From contig CAWFWZ010000001.1 in NCBI GenBank assembly GCA_963819645.1, positions 1,302,001 to 1,366,000 of the forward strand: a stretch of DNA of 64,000 nt. Reading direction: 5' to 3'. Position 1 is the stretch's first letter. Every line of letters starts with the position of its first letter. Shown here piece by piece: positions 47,631 through 55,171 of the stretch. A model generated the notes under the pieces. It did no database searches and had not been told where the DNA came from. It saw only the letters and a list, made by a program, of their open reading frames with translations. Position numbers and translations under genes: made by a program. The stretch comes from CAVVDY01 sp963819645. Lineage in GTDB: Bacteria > Acidobacteriota > Terriglobia > Terriglobales > Acidobacteriaceae.

Positions 47631-47855
47631 TAGTCTGAGCCATCATAAAAGGCGACAGGATGGGAATGCGCCTGTTAAATACACATTAAATCGAGCTTAA
47701 GTAGTGATGCTTTAGCTATTTTATTTTCTGCGAAGTATTGACATAACAGTAATTGGCTTGGCCTACGCCCTCATCCTTTGGGGACCTTTCTGGCGAGGGC
47801 TCGCCGAGCCTGAGAAGAGTGGCGGACCGACGCCGCCCCTTGAAAGCAGAGCGGT

Positions 47856-47879
47856 TAACTACGGCGGTTATAGTAGTTA
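47856..47879. promoter_or_regulatory. Candidate BlaI operator
   Basis: TAACTAC (47856-47862), a 10-base spacer, then GTAGTTA (47873-47879): a perfect 7-bp inverted repeat about 115 bases before blaI. BlaI/MecI operators are built on TACTACA/TGTAGTA, so the half-site resembles them, although the spacing is wider. Autoregulation is an inference. Confidence 0.35.
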
Positions 47880-47994
47880 GCGCTCCTCCTGAAAGCGGAA
47901 AACACTGCACTTAGCGACGGCTTTTGACTGGCCTATGGGTCTGGCAGCCGTGTAGAATTCAGCTCACCAAGATTTCCCGTCATTTGGAGTTTTC

Positions 47995-48438
47995 ATGGTA
48001 AGCATCTTTCCGCAACGACGGACCGAGGACAGCGAGGCGTCACAATCGCTTGCGCTCGGGCCGCTCGAATACTCGGTCATGCAGGTGGTGTGGCAGATCG
48101 GTTCGTGTAGCGTGCGTGACGTGGTCCAACGCCTGGATCGCGACCTCGCCTACACCACGGTCATGACCACTATGGACCGGCTTTACAAGAAGGGCCTGCT
48201 TGATCGCACCAAGTGCGACCGCGCATTCCTGTATTCCGCGCACGTCTCCAAAGATAGTTGGGAGCGGCAGCGTACGGACGACCTGCTGGCCGGCTTTCTC
48301 GCGGGCACCCAGCCGTCGCGCGAAATGCTGCTGTCCTGCCTGGTCGACGCCGTGGGCGAGCATGATCCTGACCTGCTCGACGAATTAGAAGCCAAGATCC
48401 AATCCAAACGCCGCGCGCTTACCGGAGACCAGAAGTAA
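47995..48438 (+). CDS. blaI: BlaI/MecI/CopY family repressor
   Basis: 147 residues. A winged-helix DNA-binding domain in the first 80: LGPLEYSVMQVVWQIGSCSV, RDVVQRLDRDLAYTTVMTTM and DRLYKKGLLDRTKCDRAFLY, the standard BlaI pattern. The C-terminal half (TQPSREMLLSCLVDAVGEHD, PDLLDELEAKI) is the dimerisation part. BlaI repressors are cleaved or released when a cognate M56 protease senses a signal, often cell-wall damage. Its stop codon abuts the ATG of the M56 gene. A palindrome upstream (47856-47879) may be its operator. Confidence 0.9.
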   Translation: MVSIFPQRRTEDSEASQSLALGPLEYSVMQVVWQIGSCSVRDVVQRLDRDLAYTTVMTTMDRLYKKGLLDRTKCDRAFLYSAHVSKDSWERQRTDDLLAGFLAGTQPSREMLLSCLVDAVGEHDPDLLDELEAKIQSKRRALTGDQK

Positions 48439-49431
48439 ATGGCCCTGCCATACCTGTTGCGGTTGTTGTGTCTGTGTTTCGCGACGTTTTTCATTGTGCA
48501 CGCCGCGTCTGCAATATTGGTGTGGATCGGCGCTCCGGCCGCCTTCAGGGTTGCGCAACATTCGAAGCCGGGTTTTGCCGCGAAGTTCCTCTTTCTGTTT
48601 CGCATGTTCCCCTTCGCGTTGACCTTGTTCGTGGTGCTCGGCTTCTGCATTCCCAGCTACTTGTGGCTTGAGCCGCTGGCCAGCGGCGAAAAGGTTGGTT
48701 TTGCCTGCCTGGTTGCGGCTGCGATGGGCTTCACCGTGTGGCTGCTCTCGGTTTTCCGGGTCGGGTTCTCGCTGCTGCGCACGTCGCGCTACATGAGCAG
48801 TTGCCAGCGCAATGGACAGGAAGTCACGGTGGATGGCGAAGCTGCCCCGGTGCTGGTATTGAAGCGCGATGCTCCGGTCATGGCGGTTGCCGGGTTGGTG
48901 CGGCCGAAGCTCATCGTCTCGCGTGGCGTGCTGCACAAGCTCACGGCGGAACAACGCGAAGCTGCTTTCCGTCACGAACAGGCGCATCAGGCCTCGCGCG
49001 ATAATCTGAAACGCTTCCTATGTCTGCTGGCTCCCGACGCGCTTCCGTTCATCTCCGGCTTCCGGAAAATCGAACGGCAATGGTCGCGTTACACCGAGTG
49101 GGCTGCCGACGATCATGCCGTGGCCGGCGATTCCCGGCGTGCACTGTCACTGGCAGCGGCGCTGGTGTCGGTTGCGAAAATGGGTGTGGATCATCAGCCC
49201 GCGTATCTGTTGTCATCTCTTTACTCTCCTCTGGTCGCTGAGGACGAGGACCTCGCGGTTCGCGTCGACCGCCTGCTGCGCGAGCAGCAATATGCTGAGA
49301 AGCCGCTGGCTCCGCTGGTGCAGGTAGCTCGCAATGTTGCGCTGGTGGCGGGCAGTCTCCTAGTCGCGGCTCTGGTTTGGCCGGGTAGTCTCGGTTCAGT
49401 TCACCGGATTCTCGAGAAGCTCATCCAATAA
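48439..49431 (+). CDS. M56 (BlaR1-like) membrane metallopeptidase
   Basis: 330 residues. About three to four membrane helices in the first 110 residues, then a zinc-protease domain with H179-E-Q-A-H183 (FRHEQAHQASRDNLKRFLC), the HExxH motif of BlaR1/MecR1. A further segment, ERQWSRYTEWAADDHAVAGD, carries the likely third ligand, and a last helix follows at the C-terminus. No penicillin-binding or other C-terminal sensor domain is attached, so the signal it detects is unknown. It starts directly after blaI (TAA-ATG), so the two are one operon. No beta-lactamase gene is nearby. Confidence 0.88.
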   Translation: MALPYLLRLLCLCFATFFIVHAASAILVWIGAPAAFRVAQHSKPGFAAKFLFLFRMFPFALTLFVVLGFCIPSYLWLEPLASGEKVGFACLVAAAMGFTVWLLSVFRVGFSLLRTSRYMSSCQRNGQEVTVDGEAAPVLVLKRDAPVMAVAGLVRPKLIVSRGVLHKLTAEQREAAFRHEQAHQASRDNLKRFLCLLAPDALPFISGFRKIERQWSRYTEWAADDHAVAGDSRRALSLAAALVSVAKMGVDHQPAYLLSSLYSPLVAEDEDLAVRVDRLLREQQYAEKPLAPLVQVARNVALVAGSLLVAALVWPGSLGSVHRILEKLIQ

Positions 49432-49872
49432 ACAGGTTTCGGGTGGAAGCTCCACGCGTTAGCGCAGGATTCCGGGTGGAAGCATCACGCTTCAGCGTGG
49501 TGAGACGAGCGCCACTCCGACGCTGGCTTTAGCCACGGCAACCAAGCTCCGGGGGCTGAAGCCCCATTTTCTGCGACTTCTTTCACCACGCTGAAGCGTG
49601 GTGCTTCCACCCAAAGAATCGTGCTTCCACCGTGAGGAGCGCGCTCCCATCAGGCTTCCCGCTGGCTGCTGTCCCGGTTCACTTCTCACAGCCCCGCGTG
49701 ATGTGGCTCACTGCGTCAGTGTGCCTAAACTTCATACCTTGAACTGTTCACGGCTGTTCACGAGCCGCGCCCCGATCGCACGCCTGCCGCGGGTTTTTAC
49801 TTGGGTCCTGCGGGAAATAGGTATATGCTCCGAGGCCGACTGGCAGCCGTCACCAGTCGGAGGTGCGCTTAC
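49432..49872. other. Repeat-filled intergenic region
   Basis: Contains the 139-bp palindromic element (49474-49612), a partial left end just before it (49441-49472) and a partial right end (GTGCTTCCACC, about 49621-49631) just after. The remainder, up to the ribosome-binding site at 49855, has no gene. Confidence 0.6.
49474..49612. repeat. Palindromic element with 30-bp inverted ends (139 bp)
   Basis: The left end begins GGGTGGAAGCATCACGC (49474-49503) and the right end finishes GCGTGGTGCTTCCACCC (49583-49612); 29 of 30 bases pair. Each end holds its own small palindrome, CACGCTTCAGCGTG. The core contains a further pair, GGCTTTAGCC and GGGGCTGAAGCCCC. No coding capacity. Confidence 0.65.
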
Positions 49873-50622
49873 ATGCCAACCATCAGCGATCCTGAAACCA
49901 AGGAAGCCAAACCCCAGTTGGTCACGCCCGAGATCAAACAGCCCGAGCTTTTCGCCGCTGAGATTGAGATGGAGGGAAAGTCGTCGAATCTCTTTCCCAT
50001 CGTCTTTGTATCCCTGTTGATTCTCGTGGTCGGCGGGACAATCTTCTACTTCGTCAAAGGCGCCAAAGCAGTTCTGACGCAGCCCGTCGCGACCCAATCG
50101 GTCACCGCCATCCTGAAGGGTCAGGGTCCGGCTAGCATCCGTTTCAGCACGGGTCTTATCACGTCGAACGTGAATGAGAAGCCGATGGATCCGCAGTATC
50201 CGCTGCTGACCAAGGCGGGAATCCTGGAGACGAAGAAGAAGAGCTGGAACTCGATCACGTCGGCTTTGACGCCGGCCGGCCAGAAGTTGCTCGACGCCAT
50301 ACCCGGCGTGGAGAAGACCACCAACCCTGACAAGACGGTCACCTACCAGGTGCCGCTGGCTCAGCGCCAACTGGTGGCCATCGACAAGGTGGAGATGATC
50401 CGGCCACACCTCGCGCGCGTGTCCTACTCCTGGCGCTGGGATGCGAATCGCCTCGGCAAAGAGTTCGATGCCTCCGGTGATCTGGTCAAGAGCTTCAACA
50501 CCTGGGACCGTGGAACACTCATCAAGAGTTACGGTGTGGACTTCTATAGTGCCGCTCCAGCGCACGTGACGATCGTCCTTCAGGAGACCAAAGACGGAAG
50601 CTGGAAGCCATACGTCGAGTAG
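49873..50622 (+). CDS. Membrane-anchored protein of unknown function
   Basis: 249 residues from the ATG at 49873, preceded by GGAGG (spacing 10). A cytosolic N-terminus of about 35 residues (PETKEAKPQLVTPEIKQ) leads to one transmembrane helix, LFPIVFVSLLILVVGGTIFY, then an external domain of about 190 residues with QSVTAILKGQGPASIRFSTG, LLTKAGILETKKKSWNSITS, YQVPLAQRQLVAIDKVEMIR and VDFYSAAPAHVTIVLQE. I recognise no named family. A hairpin (50655-50692) follows. A longer frame starting at 49801 runs into the repeat-rich region and is not favoured. Confidence 0.65.
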   Translation: MPTISDPETKEAKPQLVTPEIKQPELFAAEIEMEGKSSNLFPIVFVSLLILVVGGTIFYFVKGAKAVLTQPVATQSVTAILKGQGPASIRFSTGLITSNVNEKPMDPQYPLLTKAGILETKKKSWNSITSALTPAGQKLLDAIPGVEKTTNPDKTVTYQVPLAQRQLVAIDKVEMIRPHLARVSYSWRWDANRLGKEFDASGDLVKSFNTWDRGTLIKSYGVDFYSAAPAHVTIVLQETKDGSWKPYVE

Positions 50623-50991
50623 GGCGGCAGCTAAACATACACATTCGTACAGGAAATCTCCGTCCAATCCCGCATGAGGTTGGACGGAGATTCTCGCGTC
50701 GGGCCTTTTATTCAGAGGCCGTGCGTTGCGGATTCGCGCCGACCCGCTTGCGCGATGAAATCGGGTTTTTCTCAACGATCTGCATTCAGCTTTAGAAAAG
50801 GTTGCTTGCAATGTTGCCGACTAAGCAACAAGATGACCCTCCGATCGCAGAGATAATTTCCAGAATATGGGTTAACACGAGTGAGGAAGTGGACCGGCGC
50901 AACTTCCTTGACCTGGAATACACAGGCTGGCCAGCAACCCGGCAGCGGTAATTTTACATCCGTCGAATGTGAGTTCCAGGAGGCACTGAAA
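50623..50991. other. Gap with stem-loop before the YXWGXW gene
   Basis: No gene seen. A 13-bp hairpin (50655-50692) lies early. The last 30 bases carry the AGGAGG site for 50992. Sequence near 50810-50880 is AT-richer and may hold a promoter, but no certain boxes were found. Confidence 0.45.
50655..50692 (+). terminator. 13-bp stem-loop, possible terminator
   Basis: AATCTCCGTCCAA (50655-50667) pairs perfectly with TTGGACGGAGATT (50680-50692) around a 12-base loop. A T-run, CCTTTTATT, occurs only about 14 bases later, so termination is likely but not certain. Confidence 0.45.
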
Positions 50992-52218
50992 ATGGTCAAT
51001 CTTCCCAGCAGGCGCTGGTTGCTGCTTGCCTTAACAATATTTCTGGCGTGTCTGACGTCGTCCGCGCAGATCATCTCCGTAACATTCGCTCCTCCGGCGC
51101 TGCCGGTTTACGAGCAGCCGCTGTGTCCCGGCGAAGGCTACATCTGGACACCGGGATACTGGGCCTATGACTACAATTTTGGCGATTATTACTGGGTTCC
51201 AGGAACGTGGGTTTTAGCCCCTGAGCCGGGGTTGCTCTGGACCCCGCCGTACTGGGGGTGGGGTGGCAACGCATTTATTTTCCATGCGGGATATTGGGGT
51301 CCGCAGGTTGGGTTTTATGGCGGGATCCCCTACGGCTATGGCTACTTTGGGCACGGCTATGAAGGTGGACGCTGGGAACACGGCCAGTTTTACTACAACC
51401 GCAGCGTCAACAACATTAACGTCACCAACATTCGCAATGTGTACGTAACCAACGTGCATGAGGACACAAACGTCCGGCACGTTAGCTACAACGGTGGCAA
51501 CGGTGGGATCAACGCGAGACCAACATCGCAGGAAGAAGCTGCGGCCCGCGAGCGGCATGTCCCGCCGGTAGCGGCCCAAACCCAACACGTACAAACCGCC
51601 AGCGCGAATCGAGAGCTAAGGGCTGACAATAATCATGGCAAGCCGCCGATTGCGGCCACCGATCGGCCCACGGCGTTCTCGGGCTCCGGCGTGGTGCCCG
51701 CTAAACAAGCTGGCGCGCCGTATTCTCCTCCAGCCAATCGCCACATGAATGAGGCTAACGCGAGGGCGACTGCTCCCGGTGCGGTGAATGAACCGGCTTC
51801 TCGAGCCAACGCGCCCGTGCACGCCAAGGATCTGCCTCCCAACTATCCGCGTCCCGCTGCTCCAAACACGGCACAGGCTCAGCAGCAGCAGCGGCAAGAG
51901 CAGCAGCAGCAGCAGAACAACAACAAATATCAGCAACAGCAGGAGAAGCTCTATAACCAACAGGCGAAGGAGCGTCAGCAGCTTCAGCAGAGCCAGGAGC
52001 AGGAACATCAGAAGATGGCGCAACAACAGGCCAATGCCGAAAGGCAACAGCAGATGGAACGCCAGCACCAGCAGCAGACGCAACAGATGGTGGAGCGCCA
52101 CCAGCAACAACAGCAGCAGATGCAAAGTAGAGAGCCGCAGCAGGCACAGCACGGCGCGCAACCGCAACACGGCGCCGCTCCGCCGCCACACGGCGATGCG
52201 GCTCCGGAAAAACACTAG
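50992..52218 (+). CDS. YXWGXW-repeat exported protein with Gln-rich tail
   Basis: 408 residues from the ATG at 50992, set by AGGAGG. The signal peptide is WLLLALTIFLACLTSSAQ. Repeats of the YXWGXW kind follow: GYIWTPGYWAYDYNFGDYYW, VPGTWVLAPEPGLLWTPPYW and FHAGYWGP. Next is a Tyr/Gly patch (GFYGGIPYGYGYFGHGY), an Asn/Val stretch (VNNINVTNIRNVYVTNV), an Ala/Pro-rich linker and, from about 300, a long Gln-rich coiled region (QQEKLYNQQAKERQQLQQSQ). It is likely an outer-membrane or surface protein; the function is unknown. A strong terminator (52236-52284) follows. Confidence 0.82.
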   Translation: MVNLPSRRWLLLALTIFLACLTSSAQIISVTFAPPALPVYEQPLCPGEGYIWTPGYWAYDYNFGDYYWVPGTWVLAPEPGLLWTPPYWGWGGNAFIFHAGYWGPQVGFYGGIPYGYGYFGHGYEGGRWEHGQFYYNRSVNNINVTNIRNVYVTNVHEDTNVRHVSYNGGNGGINARPTSQEEAAARERHVPPVAAQTQHVQTASANRELRADNNHGKPPIAATDRPTAFSGSGVVPAKQAGAPYSPPANRHMNEANARATAPGAVNEPASRANAPVHAKDLPPNYPRPAAPNTAQAQQQQRQEQQQQQNNNKYQQQQEKLYNQQAKERQQLQQSQEQEHQKMAQQQANAERQQQMERQHQQQTQQMVERHQQQQQQMQSREPQQAQHGAQPQHGAAPPPHGDAAPEKH

Positions 52219-52235
52219 CCTGTGTTCGAAATTAG

Positions 52236-52284
52236 AACAGCCTGGGAACCGCTCCTTCGAGCGTAGTTCCCAGGCTGTTTATTT
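52236..52284. terminator. Bidirectional intrinsic terminator
   Basis: AACAGCCTGGGAAC (52236-52249) pairs perfectly with GTTCCCAGGCTGTT (52266-52279), followed by TATTT. It ends the YXWGXW gene, and the stop codon of the convergent beta-propeller gene (52279-52281) touches it. Confidence 0.75.
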
Positions 52285-53496
52285 CACAGGCAGCACGGCG
52301 ATATTCGATGGGTCAGCAACGATGTGCGGCGAGCCGGGAGCAGCGCTTACTCCCTGTTCGTTGACATTGAAGATGTAAAGTCCACAAGCCGAGTTTTTGC
52401 CGGCACAGGTCGCCGGATCTTGCCCCGTCCCCAGCGCGTAGAGGTGTCCGGAGTTGTCCCACCTGACGGAGGTGACATTCGTGACGCCCGACAAGAGAGT
52501 CGGGTTGCCGAGCGTTAGGGGCTTACCATTCGCCTGCAACTTGAAGACCTGAATTGCTCCCATCGACTGATCGCCCACATAGCCCGCAAGCGCGAAATAG
52601 GCTCCGCTCGGGTCGAATGCAATGTCCGATTCCCAGATCTGGGGTGCGACCATCGAACCGGGCACAAGCGCAGGATTTCCGTTCGCATCCAAGGTGTAGG
52701 TAGCAAGTAGATTCCCCTGATTGCTGCTACAGAAGTAGCTGCTTCCATTCCAGACTACGGCTACATACCCAAGCGACGACGATGAGAGAAGCACTGGTTG
52801 GCAAGCACCGCTGCCCAGCGGAGACGGCGGTTGGTCGATATTAAAGTCGAATGGCCCATCCAGAACACCGTTCGGCTGGCGCCCATATTTGTTGTAGCTG
52901 TCCGAACATCCGTCGTAGGCCCAACGATTGTCGGGCGAGAAGGTAAGCAGCGCCTGGCTCTTTCCGCAACCGCTGATGGTCGTTCCCAGATACGAAAGAC
53001 TTCCGTCTGATTCGATCCCAAACGGCGCGAAGTCGCTGTTGGGCCACACGGCTCCGATGTTGAGGATCGTGCCGCTGCGGTCGGGGTTCAAGTTCGCGAT
53101 GTATTCGTCCTCGCCCTGCAGATAATTCTGGATCACGTTCACGGCTGAGGTCGCGCGCAGTGAGCCATCGCTCTGCGGCGTGTACGTGGTGACGGTGGTG
53201 CCCAGCTTACCGACACCGAAAACGAAGCCCGACGTTGCCGTGAGTCCGCTGATTCCGCCCGAAAGGCGACCAGGAATCGCCTGGGCCGAGCCATCGGCCG
53301 CAACCGCGAAGCCGGTGATGATGCCTTGCGAATAGTCCTGCTGGGCAGGCACAGAACTGCCTACGTAAGCGTGAGCAACGGTCTGAGAATTGGGCGACGT
53401 TTGATCGTTGGCAGCGCAAACGCCTTGCAATCCGAGCAAGCCAATCAACAAAGCCAAAAGTGGGGAGCAGAATACTGCGAAGAGCGGGTGGCGCAC
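52279..53496 (-). CDS. Exported beta-propeller (lactonase/YVTN-like) protein
   Basis: 405 residues. The signal peptide SPLLALLIGLLGLQGVCA is followed by seven-bladed-propeller-like repeats with the pattern 'G.I.GFAV..DGS..AIPG': GIITGFAVAADGSAQAIPGR, GTTVTTYTPQSDGSLRATSA, APFGIESDGSLSYLGTTISG, NQGNLLATYTLDANGNPALV and MGAIQVFKLQANGKPLTLGN. This fits the 6-phosphogluconolactonase/YVTN beta-propeller group (PF10282-like), here as a secreted protein of unknown ligand. The C-terminal Cys-rich turn CAGKNSACGLYIFNVNEQG may form a disulfide. It is transcribed alone. Confidence 0.75.
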   Translation of the reverse strand: MRHPLFAVFCSPLLALLIGLLGLQGVCAANDQTSPNSQTVAHAYVGSSVPAQQDYSQGIITGFAVAADGSAQAIPGRLSGGISGLTATSGFVFGVGKLGTTVTTYTPQSDGSLRATSAVNVIQNYLQGEDEYIANLNPDRSGTILNIGAVWPNSDFAPFGIESDGSLSYLGTTISGCGKSQALLTFSPDNRWAYDGCSDSYNKYGRQPNGVLDGPFDFNIDQPPSPLGSGACQPVLLSSSSLGYVAVVWNGSSYFCSSNQGNLLATYTLDANGNPALVPGSMVAPQIWESDIAFDPSGAYFALAGYVGDQSMGAIQVFKLQANGKPLTLGNPTLLSGVTNVTSVRWDNSGHLYALGTGQDPATCAGKNSACGLYIFNVNEQGVSAAPGSPHIVADPSNIAVLPVK

Positions 53497-53639
53497 AGCG
53501 GGGCCTCCAGGGTTCGGTGTCTCTGCTCACTAAAGATGTGGATGGAAAGGTAAAAGGTTGCTGAACTAAGGTGGGTTTGAACGGACACGTCTTCAGCCTC
53601 GCGCTTTCGACGCTCATGTCAGCCGTGAGCAATAAAGCG

Positions 53640-54887
53640 CTAATACCGTACGTAGTTGATCCACAGCAGACCCACGGTGAGCGTCAGAATCGTTACCGGG
53701 ATGCCCACACGCATGTAATTCCAGAAGCTGATGCTGGTAACTTCGCGCGCCTTTTCCACCACGATGAAGTTGGCCACCGAACCGGTGATCGTCAGATTTC
53801 CTGCCAGCGTGCTCGACATCGCCAGCAGCAGCCACGTGGTGTGCGGATCGCGGAAGTGGGGAACCATATCGCGCAACAGCATCACCGCGGGAACGTTGCT
53901 CACCAGGTTCCCCAGCAGCACGACGATCCCAGTAAAGATCACGCTGTTGTGAAGATTTAGTTTCCCCGCCCAACTGAGCAGTTCGCCGGTGATGCCCGCC
54001 TCCTTCGCTCCGCCGAGAATCATGAACAGTCCGAGGAAGAGCACAAGCAGCGGCCAATCCACATCACCATAGATCTCGCGCGGCTGGCGGGTGCGTCGAA
54101 TCAGCAGCAACGCGCCTCCAATCGCCGCGACCAAAGGCGGCGGATGCCCCAGCAAAAATCCAATCAGCACTCCAATCGTCACTATTACCGCCCAGGCCGG
54201 ATGCTCCTCGCGATGGACTGCGGTCTCAGTAACATCGGCGGGCAACGGCTGCGACTTGTGGGTTCGCACCTCCAACCAATAAAGCAAAGCCCAGTCGATA
54301 AATAATCCAATGACTGCGATTGGCCCGAGATGCGCCAGAAAATCACGATACCCAATTGCCGATGACGAGCCGATGAGCATGTTTTGCGGATTGCCGGTGA
54401 TTGTCGCGACTGAGCCGATGTTTGCTGCCGTCGCCAGCGCAAGCAGGTAGGGGACAGGGTTGACCCGCATGCGCTTGCAGATGTCGAGCAGCAGCGGCGC
54501 CATGAACAGGCAGACCACATCGTTCACCAGAAATGCCGACAGGATTCCGCTGGTGAAGATGACGCCGGGCAGCAGTTGTTGCGGCTTCAGATGCTCGATC
54601 ACCAGCCGCGTGACGAGATCGAAGAATCCGGCAAGATGCAGGCTGGCGACGATCAGCATCATCGAAAACAGAAGCACGATAGTCGCGAAATCAATGCTGG
54701 CGATGGCCGATTGTGGCGTTAAGACGCCGAGCACGAACATCGCCACCGCGCCGATGACCGCCATGGCGGTGCGGTCGATGAGCGTGTACGGCAGTCGCCC
54801 GACGGCGAAGACCAGGTAGCTGGCGAGGAAGATGATCCACGCCGCTACTACATGCCAGTGCGAGAGGACGTGCCGGACCTCGATCAT
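53640..54887 (-). CDS. SLC13/ArsB-type anion permease
   Basis: 415 residues with about eleven membrane segments. Family features are APLLLDICKRMRVNPVPYLL, ATAANIGSVATITGNPQNML, then FLGLFMILGGAKEAGITGEL and the closing FVVEKAREVTSI-type stretch with SSTLAGNLTITGSVANFIVV. The N(x)G-containing loops NIGSVATITGNP and NLTITGSVANF are the two substrate-site hairpins of the CitMHS/ArsB/NhaD superfamily. It could move arsenite, Na+/H+ or a carboxylate; no ars regulator is beside it, so I do not name it. No partner gene lies on the same strand. It diverges from the tRNA nucleotidyltransferase-like gene across the 54957-55100 repeat. Confidence 0.85.
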   Translation of the reverse strand: MIEVRHVLSHWHVVAAWIIFLASYLVFAVGRLPYTLIDRTAMAVIGAVAMFVLGVLTPQSAIASIDFATIVLLFSMMLIVASLHLAGFFDLVTRLVIEHLKPQQLLPGVIFTSGILSAFLVNDVVCLFMAPLLLDICKRMRVNPVPYLLALATAANIGSVATITGNPQNMLIGSSSAIGYRDFLAHLGPIAVIGLFIDWALLYWLEVRTHKSQPLPADVTETAVHREEHPAWAVIVTIGVLIGFLLGHPPPLVAAIGGALLLIRRTRQPREIYGDVDWPLLVLFLGLFMILGGAKEAGITGELLSWAGKLNLHNSVIFTGIVVLLGNLVSNVPAVMLLRDMVPHFRDPHTTWLLLAMSSTLAGNLTITGSVANFIVVEKAREVTSISFWNYMRVGIPVTILTLTVGLLWINYVRY

Positions 54888-54956
54888 CGTGCAGGGGACC
54901 CAGGCGAAATAGAGCTTCCGGTAACGATACTAATCGTGTTTTGCATAAGTCGTTCC

Positions 54957-55100
54957 GCTTTGTATCAGGGCATGGCTTTAGCCGTGCCAATGACCGAAAA
55001 AGGGAATGGGCTTCAGCCCCTGTTCTGCGGGTTCAGGGGCTAAAGCCCCGTACATTATTGCTCAATTCGGCACGGCTGAAGCCGTGCCCTGATACAAAGC
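54957..55100. repeat. TATCAGGGC palindromic element (144 bp, perfect ends)
   Basis: The left end GCTTTGTATCAGGGC (54957-54971) and right end GCCCTGATACAAAGC (55086-55100) are perfect inverted copies. Inside are GGCTTTAGCCGTGCC, GGGCTTCAGCCCC, GGGGCTAAAGCCCC and GGCACGGCTGAAGCCGTGCC. It is the best-preserved copy here. It makes an upstream extension of the next gene appear open, but that extension is repeat, not protein. Confidence 0.7.
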
Positions 55101-55171
55101 CGCTGCTAAGGATACAGGAGATGGGGGTGCCGCCGGCCTCTCTACGTCATTCAATCGTTACAATCATTCTG

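Larger units (their letters stand above)
47453..47994. other. Large divergent regulatory region, PEP-CTERM / blaI
   Basis: About 540 bases without a gene, notably AT-rich in 47500-47760. It holds a cluster of TTACC half-sites (47538-47630) on the PEP-CTERM side and a 7-bp inverted repeat (47856-47879) on the blaI side. No well-formed -35/-10 pair was certain. Confidence 0.5.

Noticed and set aside
51890..52130. CAG-type microsatellite expansion
   Set aside because: The CAG/CAA-rich tract encodes an in-frame Gln-rich tail with mixed codons and other residues, so it is coding low complexity rather than a pure repeat expansion.
54941..55171. N-terminal extension of the tRNA nucleotidyltransferase-like protein
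   Set aside because: The extension is the translated repeat element (contains ARLKPCPDT), not conserved protein sequence.
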